Positions 55,859 through 64,000 of a DNA stretch of 64,000 bases are shown here, piece by piece. The translations under genes were made by a program, and so were the position numbers. The notes beneath the pieces were generated by a model. It was not told where the DNA came from and did no database searches. It saw nothing but the letters and a program-made list of their open reading frames with translations. Within the stretch, counting starts at the first letter, position 1. The number at the start of each line of letters is the position of its first letter. Source of the DNA: Aspidapion aeneum (Eukaryota; Arthropoda; Insecta; Coleoptera; Brentidae); NCBI GenBank assembly GCA_963576565.1, contig OY755038.1, forward strand, positions 205,813,013 through 205,877,012, in the 5' to 3' direction.

Positions 55859-56555
55859 CAGGGTGTCGCTAAAAGGTCTGTACGAATTCTTAGCACCTAA
55901 TCCTGAGGTCAAAATAAGTCGATTTAAAGCAACTTACTTTTGTCCGAAATTGCTCCGTTTCAGAGATACAGGGTGGTAAGTTTCATTAAAAATCGATTGT
56001 CTTAAAATTTATGAACATTTCTTAACGCATTACTTTAAAAATTGGTACTCGGGGGTTTTTTGGGATGCGAAACCTAAATATGGATACCTTTTCACTGTGG
56101 CCGTTAGCGGGCGCTTCACAATGCTCTTTTTATAGTTTAAAATGACTATAACTTTTTTCTCAGTGTAAGTTTTAACTTTTTTTGTTAAGAAAATATTTTC
56201 CTGAATCTTTTTAAGCCAAAAAGGTACTGTTAACATGCGCTAAAGTAAGTCGTTTTCGAGATATTTCCGTTTTAGTGTATGATGCCGCAGCGGAAAAATT
56301 ATTTTGAATGACTATTTCACTAGACTGTTTTACACTGGCAAAATGTCTTAGCAACGGCCAGTTTTCTACTGACTATTGTCCTCAAAAGCTTTATTCAAGT
56401 TTGTTGCTTTTCGGCAATTTCGCTCATAAAATTTTTTAATTTCAAAATTTAGTTTTTAAATTCACCCTATATATCTCTAAAACGAAGCAATTTTGGACTA
56501 AGGTAATTTGCATTAAATCGACTTATTTTGACCTCAGGAATATGTGCAAAGATGA
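55859..56555. mobile_element. TA-flanked CAGGGTGTCGC MITE
   Basis: CAGGGTGTCGC begins it. The inverted arms share CCTGAGGTCAAAATAAGTCG, ATTTAAAGCAACTTAC-type text and CACCCTATATATCTCTAA. The right terminus is worn. No coding sequence. Confidence 0.65.
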
Positions 56556-57506
56556 AAAAAAGATGGAAAATTACAAAATTGAAAAAAGAAGTAATTTTTT
56601 TCTTAAAAAGCTGTTTAAAATTTTCTAAATTGACTTGAATGCAAGTTTGGGTGCTTTGAATCCAATTCTGAACAAATTAAAAAAGACTTTTGTTATGCAA
56701 ATGGAATAGGTGATATTTGACAGCAGTTTAGGCGAACTGAGACGGTTTTCATTTATTCTATTTGTTTGTGAATTGATTTTAAATTAAAAATCAAGTGTTA
56801 TCAATTTTCCTTTGAAATCATTAGATTTGCCACTATCAACTTCGCTGCTTTTGCTTGACGATGAGTGACCTTAATTAACACCTCTTTTCCGTTTTTATAC
56901 TAGCCTCGAGCTCGTTACTCTTTATACTACTATAATACATTGATCCTCACTGTTCACACTACTGGGAGGTTCACACAAGCGTGAGTTCACACCAGCGCGG
57001 GTCTACTGTACTATACTATAATTTTTCAATTTAGTTTTAAAAATAATCAGATTTGCCACCAAAATCCATTGCAGAAAACTACAATTTTCTTGGATTTTCA
57101 ACAAAAAATATACCTTATTTTAATAATATTAGTAGTTAATTCGAGCATTAAAAAACAGGTTTTTGTCAAAAACTTAAAAAACATAAATAAACTTGTACTT
57201 GGTCAAAAACTAAAAGTGACAGATAAACTTCAATTTGACAATTATTGGATTATTTATAAAAAAAATCAATAAAAAAGCAGTTTACACCAAAATAAAATTT
57301 TCATAAATTAAAAAAAGTTATAGGCTCCAGACTTTTCAAACCCTCCTTAGATGGCTGTGTTATAGCAAGAGGGGGTCAGTTATACAGTATCCCCAATTTA
57401 CTTCCAAATTACATTCATATTTCCTCAAATAACAAAAATATGTAAAATAAATTAATGTGTTATACTCATTCATATCATAACTTAATTTGACCTGAAATTG
57501 GAGATA
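56556..57506. other. Mostly unassigned
   Basis: A worn fragment of the 30820 MITE family lies around 57250-57380 (AGGCTCCAGACTTTTC, GGCTGTGTTATAGCAAG). The rest is AT-rich. The frame at 57069-57272 is low-complexity and I do not call it. Confidence 0.4.
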
Positions 57507-59968
57507 GGGTCAAGTGGGGTAAGTGAAAAAGTAACTTTTACAAAAAAAAAAGATACAGACTTCATTCTTGGACAGGAAATACTTGGTTATGTTGTTATTA
57601 TATCCTAGTATTGTAGCTATTATCAATTAAATATTAAAAAAGAAAAAAATTAAAAATAAATGCAGTCTCTCCAACCCACTTGCCCCGGCTATTGGGGCAA
57701 GTGGGTTTCCTCTTGGTAAACCGCATATACACAGCATTGAATTTTTCTGGGGCAAGTGAATTTGTAATATGCGGTTTAAGCTACAACATAGTTTTTGCAG
57801 ATCTAAAAAATTCCCAAAAATATGGATTATATGTCATCAGCAAACGCACCGAGTTACAGTATAGTGGGGCCATAGAGATGCGAAAAACCCACACCTTCCG
57901 TGTAGATTCGGAAAAATGTAATTTAGCGATTTTTAGTATAGGGAATCCCATGAGACCAAAATGGCAAAACTTTGAAAATTCATATCTCACAAACTATACA
58001 TGTTATCAGCAAACCCACCGAGTTACAGTATTGTGGGGCCGTAGAGATGCGAAAAAACCACACCTTCATTGTAGATTCGGAAAAACGTCATTTAGCGATT
58101 TTTAGTATAGGGAATCCCATGAGACCAAAATGGCAAAACTGAAAATTCATATCTCACAAACTATACATGCTATCACCAAACGCACCGAGTTACAGTATAG
58201 CGGGGCCATAGAGATGCTAAAAAACCACACCTTCCGAGTAGATTCGGAAAAACGTCATTTAGCGATTTTTAGCATAGGGAATACCATAAGACCAAAATGG
58301 CAAAACTATGAAAATTCATATCTCACAAACTATACATGTTATCAGCAAACGCACCGAGTTACAGTATAATGAGGCCATAGAGATGCGAAAAAACCACACC
58401 TTCCGTGTAGATTCGGAAAAAAATCATTTAGCGATTTTTAGTATAGGGAATCCATGAGACCAAAATGGCAAAACTTTGAAAATTTATCTCACAAACTATA
58501 CATGTTATCAGCAAACGCACCGAGTTACAGTATTGCGAGGCCGTAGAGATGCGAAAAAACCACACCTTCATTGTAGATTCGAAAAAACGTCATTTAGCGA
58601 TTTTTAGTATAGGGAATCCAATGAGACCAAAATGGCAAAACTTGGAAAATGTATATCTCACAAACTATACATGTTATTAGCAAACGCACCGAGTTACAGT
58701 ATAGTGGGGCCATAGAGATGCGAAAAAACCACACCTTCCGTGTAGATTCGGAAAAACGTCATTTAGCGATTTTTAGTATAGGAAATACCATGAGACCAAA
58801 ATGGCAAAACTTTGAAAATTCATATCTCACAAACTATACATGTTATCAGCAAACGCACCGAGTTGCAGTATTGTGGGGCCGTAGAGATGCGAAAAAACCA
58901 CACCTTCATTGTAGATTCGGAAAAACGTCATTTAGCGATTTTTAGTATAGGGAATGAGACCAAAATGGCAAAACTTTGAAAATTCATATCTCACAAACTA
59001 TACATGTTAAGAGCCAACGCACCGAGTTACAGTATAGTGGGGACATAGAGATGCGAAAAAACCACACCTTCCGTCTAGATTCGGACAAACGTCTTTTAGC
59101 GATTTTTAGTATAGGGAATCACATGAGACCAAAATGGAAAAAATTTGAAAATTCATATCTCACAAACTATACATGTTAACAGCCAACGCAGTATAGTGGG
59201 GTCATAGAAATGCGAAAAAAACACACCTTCCGTGTAGATTCGGAAAAATGTCATTTAGCGATTTTTAGTATAGGGAATCCCATGAGACCAAAATGGCAAA
59301 ACTTTGAAAATTCATATCTCACAAACTATTTTGAAAATATATGAAAATATAACCTGTTTAAAAATTATGAATTTTGCAAAGAGAAATCAATGGAGTTGAA
59401 AAGAAGTAGTTTATTATTACATATTAAAAATTAAATCATAAAACTTAAAAACAACTTCTTTGACCAAAACACTAGATTTAATTTAGTCCAAAGGATAACT
59501 GCATCGGTAACAAAAAAAAGTGTTATTTAGGCAAGCCTTGACTATGTCCCACTTGTCCCTTAGGGATAGTACCCACTTGCCCCACTGACCAAAAAAGCGG
59601 GGCAAGTGGGTACTATGACTCCGAAATTGGCATCCTGCAATCTCAAAATCTGAAAAAATCATAAATGGTACCATGACTTATTATAGTTATGGGAATGTAA
59701 TTACCGACGCGCTAAAATTACGAATAACGAAGATATATATTTTTTAAAATTTTAGACCAAACTTCATATGTGAGATAAAATGAAGGGTGTTTTAAAATTG
59801 ACGAATACACCTGTAAAAGAAAATTCAATAAATAAATAAAATATTCCGTTTCTCACAGAAGGTCTGAAAAACATTTTGTAAAGTTTCATATATTGAAAGT
59901 TACTTTTTAAAATTTACAAACAAAAAAATACCCACTTACCCCAGAAACCCACTTACCCCACTTGAGCC
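57507..59968. mobile_element. TA-flanked element with TCAAGTGGGGTAAGTG ends and tandem core
   Basis: The left end is GGGTCAAGTGGGGTAAGTG. The right end, as complement, is GGCTCAAGTGGGGTAAGTGG. TA is on both sides. The subterminal GGGGCAAGTGGGT recurs three more times in either orientation (57700, 59580, 59605). The centre is the tandem array at 57800-59335. There is no transposase. TA flanks suggest Tc1/mariner-type mobilisation. Confidence 0.75.
57800..59335. repeat. ~168-bp tandem repeat, about nine units
   Basis: CACCGAGTTACAG recurs at 57847, 58016, 58183, 58352, 58518, 58687, 58856 and 59020, periods 164-169. Other unit marks are GAGATGCGAAAAAACCACAC, GATTCGGAAAAACGTCATTT and TGAGACCAAAATGGCAAAAC. 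Two sub-types alternate (TAGTGGGGCCATAG then CCTTCCGTG, versus TTGTGGGGCCGTAG then CCTTCATTG). Because 168 is a multiple of 3, the units form open frames of up to 141 codons; these are not genes. Confidence 0.93.
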
Positions 59969-60161
59969 TACTGCTTTTAAACCAAGCACAACCGTGTGGT
60001 GGACATATTATACAACAAAAACGGCTTATTGTATATCTTATTTGCAAAACTACAACGTTTTCAAACAAATAGAAAACACTTAATAAAAAGTAAATCTCGA
60101 CTTGCTAAAATTTTAGGAGGTGATGGTTTTCTAAAACACATGTAAAAATTATATATTTATG
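59969..60161. other. No gene seen
   Basis: AT-rich spacer between two elements. Confidence 0.4.
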
Positions 60162-61349
60162 CAAGGCCGACAAAAAAATACAGGCCACGACCCTAAAAAA
60201 ATCAGCTGTTCTCTGGGGGCTGACTTTTACATTGGGTCTTATGAGAAGTCAGACGTTTTTTTATGATATTTTCAAAATGGGACTACAGGTTTCCCCGAAA
60301 TTTCAGTGAAATATTCTCAGACACCATCCTCATATTCCACCAAACTTTTGTAAGGATGCAAGATGATTAAAAAGTTAAAATCTTTAAAATTTAGCATTCC
60401 TTACTTGTTATATTTGACATGTATTTGACTTTGTCATCTGAGTTTGTCACAATTGCATGTGTTTTAAATTTATATTTAGTATGAGCCAAGGCCAACATAA
60501 AAATAGAGGCCACGACCCTGAAAAAATCAGCTTTTCTCTGGGGGCTGACTTTTACATTGGGTCTTATGGGAGGTCAGACGTTTTTTTAGGATATTTTCAA
60601 AATGGCACTACAGATTTCCGCGAAATTTCAGTTAAATATTCTCAGACACCATACCGATATTCTAGCAAACTTTTGTAAGGATGCAAGATGATTAAAAGCT
60701 TAAAATCTTCAAAATTTAGCATTTCTTATTTTGAATTCAAATTACCCGCCATGTACTGCATGCCAACTGTTATATTTGACATGTATTTGACTTTGTCATC
60801 TGTGTTTGTCACATTCGCTTCTGCTTTAAATTTAATTTTTGTGTGAGCTAATGAAACGGCTCTGAAAAATTAAGGATTACTAAACATTTAAGCATAATTG
60901 TTCTGCAAGAATATAGTAAAAACAATCTCAAAACCGGCTTTATATAAAAAAAATTAAATATTCATGAACCGTCATTCCAACTTCAATATTTTAAAGACAA
61001 TCAGCTGGGTCGTGATGTGACGTCAACCAAGTGGAGGATCGTGGCCCGTCCGTTTTGATAGCCCTGTATGAGCTAATGTTAGTATGAGCTAATGAAACGG
61101 CTCTGAAATATTAGGATTACCATGCATTAAAAAAAAATTGTTCTGCAAGAATATAGTAAAAACAATTTCAAAACCGGCTTTATTTAAAAAAAAATCAAAT
61201 ATTCATTGACGGTTCATGAATGAATAAAGTTCCAACTTTATTTTAAAGACAATCCGCTGTGTCGTGACGCGACCATCAAAAAAAAAATCAGCCCCGGATG
61301 TGACGTCAACAAAGTGGAGGATCGTGGCCCGTCCGTTTTCATAGCCCTG
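60162..61349 (-). mobile_element. 7-bp-duplication element, copy D, split by copy E
   Basis: The outer copy begins CAAGGCCGACAAAAAAATAC and ends TTTTCATAGCCCTG. ATTTATG directly flanks both ends. It is divided by the nested copy at 60487-61066; the pieces 60162-60486 and 61067-61349 together make about 600 bases, the family length. Confidence 0.85.
60487..61066 (-). mobile_element. 7-bp-duplication element, copy E, nested
   Basis: 580 bases from CAAGGCCAACATAAAAATAG to TTGATAGCCCTG, flanked by TATGAGC on each side. It sits inside copy D in the same orientation and inserted after it. Confidence 0.88.
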
Positions 61350-61396
61350 ATTTATGAAATCGAATTGATTTGTATGTAAATGTGGTAATTAGGTAC

Positions 61397-61529
61397 CTGC
61401 AATTATCTTCGTGATTAAACAGTTCTGTAGCTGACGTCCATTGCTCGCACCCGTTTTCTCGAAACCTACAAGGGTAGCTCAAAGTAGTCACCAGTTCTTC
61501 CAAAGCGGTGTTTTGCAGCCATTTGCTCT
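61397..61529 (-). CDS. Sina-like exon: first SIAH zinc finger of module 1
   Basis: The exon starts after a TTTTCAG acceptor and ends at an AG/GTACCT donor. It is 133 bases long: 2 bases completing a codon, 43 whole codons, then AG. The translation contains ALEELVTTLSYPC and then FRENGC, giving the spacing C-x6-C-x11-H-x3-C, which is the first SIAH-type zinc finger. Family knowledge: this finger directly follows the RING in SIAH proteins and helps form the dimeric substrate-binding region. The RING that should precede it is not in the window, so the gene begins further right. The AG left at the 3' end joins the A that opens the next exon to make an Arg codon, giving the DNCRFR junction typical of the family. 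A long open frame also crosses this exon in another phase; it is a shadow. Confidence 0.86.
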
Positions 61530-61561
61530 CTGAAAATCAAAATTTTCTCAAAAACTGTTTT

Positions 61562-61898
61562 AGTTGTAATCAGAGTTCCGCGGATATATATCAAGTGATA
61601 TATATCATGATATATATCATGATATATATCACGATATATCGTCGCCCTAGTGGTGAACTGCCCTAACCCACATAAACACAAACTTTTAAAATGCTTTTTT
61701 ATGGAAAAATTCATGTTTTCGTGTCTAAAATTCTAAACAAAAGACGAAAAGCAGTATGTTTTAATCTTCTGTTGACAGTTTTATAAAAAAAAACATGATT
61801 TTATTAATAATTTTTTTTAAAGCGTGCTTTTTCTAGTTTTGTTTATGTGGGTTAGGACCGTTCACCACTAGGGCGACGATATATCACGATATATATAT
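61562..61898. repeat. TATATATCATGA repeats beside an inverted-repeat element
   Basis: 61570-61625 holds four imperfect copies of GATATATATCATGATATATA. From 61625 the arm CGATATATCGTCGCCCTAG, then TGGTGAACTGCCCTAACCC is inverted at 61835-61885 (GGGTTAGGACCGTTCACC, then ACTAGGGCGACGATATATC). The arms are about 70 bases, the loop about 140. Confidence 0.75.
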
Positions 61899-61899
61899 A

Positions 61900-64000
61900 C
61901 AGGGTGTCCCAGAACTAATGGTACATAGTTAAATGTGGATTCCCTGGGTCAAAATATTACGATTTAGCCATACTTACCTTAGTCCAAAAGTTCGTACTAA
62001 CCAAGATACAGGGTGTTAAACTATATTTTTTCAATTCGATTTTCTTTAATAACTTTTTTAATAATTAATATTTTTGCAAAAACTAACCAGCGTGTAAGTT
62101 TTTTTAAAATTTGCAAGACGATTCCGTTGAAAAATTAGATGTACAATGTACAGGGTGCTCCTTAGAACACTACCATTGCATAAAAATCAGTGTATTTTTG
62201 TTGTGCCTTGGTGTATAGCAGTTTTTATGTAAAATAATGGTTTTCCCATCCTTTCTAAGTAAAAAAGTTATACTGTTTTAAAGTCGCTCAGAGCAACGGT
62301 TTTTGAGATTTTTGAATTTAAAGTTTTTATTGCATGTGAGTGATATGCCTAATTTATGTATGATACTTTCTTCAATTCTTTCTACTAATTAATCATTTTG
62401 CACAAAAAATTCGGTTTGGTGATTTTTGGGCATGTACAACTTAATTTTGGTTAAAAAAATAAACATTATACAGGGTGTTCTCTGGGTCGGTACCGTTACA
62501 TTAAAATAGGTCTAACTTTTTTGTTCCTCGGTGTATACAAGAATCTATTAAAAACATTAATTTTTTAATTTTACAGTCGAACCTCTCTAACTCGAACCTC
62601 TATAACTCGAACCTCTCTATAACTCGAACCTTTTAAGTGGTCCCTGCACTTTTTATATGTATTTTCACCCCTTTAATTCGAATTTCTATAACTGGAACTC
62701 TCCATAACTCGAACTGTTTTGGTTGTCCCTTTGAGTTCGAGTTATAGAGGTTCGACTGTATTTAAGTAAAAAAGTTAGAGCGTCCAGATGTCGCTTAGAG
62801 CAATGGTTTTCAAGATATTTAAATTAGAAGTTTTTATTGTATGCGTAAAAGATTTTTGATTAAATTCTTACCTACTAATATTAAGTTAAAAAATATACAG
62901 GGTGGCTCTCGAATTATCATAAGTGTGTTATCATTGTTCGTTATTGCAACTGTGTAGGGCTTTGTTTTTAATGAGGAACAAAAACCTCTTCGTATTAGTT
63001 TTTTTAAAATGGTAAGTATGTATACTTTATTAATGCAAGTATTTTTTTATTGTTTTGAAAGAAAATTTTAAATATCAATAAAATGTATATTTTAATATTT
63101 ATTTTAAAAAATATAAAATTTCTTAAGCATGGCGCTCTCAGCAATTAATTTAAAATTTTAAAATTGACAAATAGTAAATCAAACTTAAAACTGTTTGTTA
63201 TTGTAGGCTAGATAAATACCCGAGAAAAACTATTTAAAAAAATTTTAAACGCTAGAGAGGTGTTTAAAAATGCAAATCTTTACTTTAAGATCAGACGTTC
63301 ATATCATAAGCGAACAAACAAATGTATTCTGGTTAACGGTGGCCATTTTGAACATTTATTGTAGATTTTTTTTTCTATCTAAAAATTTGTTGTTGCAATA
63401 AAGTGTGTATAATTTTAATAATTGGTTTTTATTTTTTTTTGTTTTTAATAATTATTTAATAATTAAAATAATATTCTGTTTAAAAACCTGCTTAGGTATA
63501 CACCGAGGCACAAAAAAATACACTGATGATTTTAATGCAATGGTAGTGGTCCAAAGAACACCCTGTACATTGTACATCAAATTTTTCAACGGAATCGTCT
63601 TGCAAATTTCAGAAAAACCTATATGCTGGTTAGTTTTTGCAAAAATATTAATTAGTAAAATGAATTGAAGAAAGTATCATACATAAATTAGGCATATCAC
63701 TCAAAGGCAATAAAAACTTTAAATGCAAAAATTTTAAAAACCGTTGATCTGAGCGACTTTAAAACAGTTTTTTAAATAAAAAGGATGGAAAAACCATTAT
63801 TTTACATAAAAACTGGTATACACCGAGGCACAAAAAAAAGTCACTGATTTTAATGCAATGCTAGTGGTCTAGGGAACACCCTGTACACCGTACATCAAAA
63901 TTTTTAACGGAATCGTCTTGCCAATTTTAAAAAAACTTACACGCTGGTTATTTTTTGCAAAAATATTAATTAGTAAGAAAGTTATTAAAGAAAATCGAAT
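61900..64000. mobile_element. Large nested inverted-repeat region with 320-bp units, runs off the window
   Basis: Starts TA then CAGGGTGTCCCAGAACTAAT. The segment 62040-62480 is inverted at 63490-64000 (CAAAAACTAACCAGCGTGTA, AATCAGTGTATTTTTGTTG and TGCCTAATTTATGTATGATA on one side, their complements on the other). Units of about 320 bases marked by CCTCGGTGTATAC repeat on both sides (62200 and 62520; 63495 and 63815). CAGGGTG ends recur at 62150, 62473, 62899 and in complement at 63560 and 63880. No gene. Confidence 0.75.
62574..62758. mobile_element. Pogo/Tigger-like MITE, 185 bp
   Basis: CAGTCGAACCTCTCTAACTC at the left and its near complement (GAGTTATAGAGGTTCGACTG) at the right, TA on both sides. 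ATAACTCGAAC repeats several times inside. It inserted into the 61900 region. It differs in sequence from the element at 42067 but has the same end type. Confidence 0.88.

Noticed and set aside
57680..59179. Frames of 67-141 codons around 57.7-59.2 kb
   Set aside because: The tandem unit is about 168 bp, a multiple of three, so any stop-free unit gives repeated open frames. No coding signature.
57800..59335. CRISPR-like array
   Set aside because: The repeats are contiguous ~168-bp units without spacers, and the DNA is eukaryotic.
61466..61714. 82-codon minus-strand frame over the exon at 61397-61529
   Set aside because: It is in the wrong phase. The SIAH zinc-finger reading uses the next frame and fits splice sites and neighbours.

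Overview
The window looks like nuclear DNA of an insect with a large, AT-rich, repeat-dense genome. A beetle is my best guess, but that is inference from gene family and repeat style, not from a marker. There are no operons, ribosome binding sites or long prokaryotic-type ORFs. Almost all long open frames are by-products of (CAGA)n arrays, (TA)n arrays or tandem repeats.

One host gene can be read, on the minus strand, and it spans most of the window. Seven exons (61397-61529, 54820-54987, 51299-51460, 49522-49812, 44152-44279, 42823-43042, 19356-19443) join through canonical AG/GT splice sites with matching phases. Together they give about 396 uninterrupted codons. The product is a SIAH/sina-like RING E3 ubiquitin ligase containing two successive SIAH modules. 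The first module (its RING lies off the right edge) runs zinc fingers then substrate-binding domain. In the middle of exon 49522-49812 the chain passes directly into a second C3HC4 RING, followed by a second pair of SIAH zinc fingers and substrate-binding segments. One intron is 23.4 kb. A probable eighth exon at 15621-15757 fits by position and similarity, but its reading frame is broken.

The rest is intron or flank filled with mobile DNA, much of it nested. (a) Non-LTR retrotransposon remnants: 12300-14620, 45135-46010, 52080-52905 and 5752-6010, probably one family with a FADDQ catalytic motif, plus a CR1/Jockey-like piece at 19560-20500. (b) tRNA-derived SINEs at 10.1, 10.5, 50.9, 51.1 and 51.9 kb. 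(c) A solo LTR at 44454-44840. (d) DNA transposon debris: pogo/Tigger-like elements (42067, 62574), a mariner/Tc1-type transposase piece (27370), a THAP-domain remnant inside an inverted-repeat element (32.3-34.9 kb), a ~610-bp family with 7-bp target duplications (29180, 29839, 37794, 60162, 60487), an 8-bp-duplication element (35752-37718), Harbinger-like elements (37870, 39452), and many fold-back MITEs ending in CAGGGTG flanked by TA. (e) Seven copies of a family bounded by GTGTGAGCT hairpins that carries ~117-bp tandem units and a (CAGA)n array. (f) Tandem satellites inside inverted repeats: a 184-bp dimeric unit at 22.9-24.7 kb and a ~168-bp unit at 57.8-59.3 kb.

The elements do not form a pathway with the ligase gene. 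The biological picture is one duplicated-domain ligase gene whose introns have become a reservoir for nested transposons.
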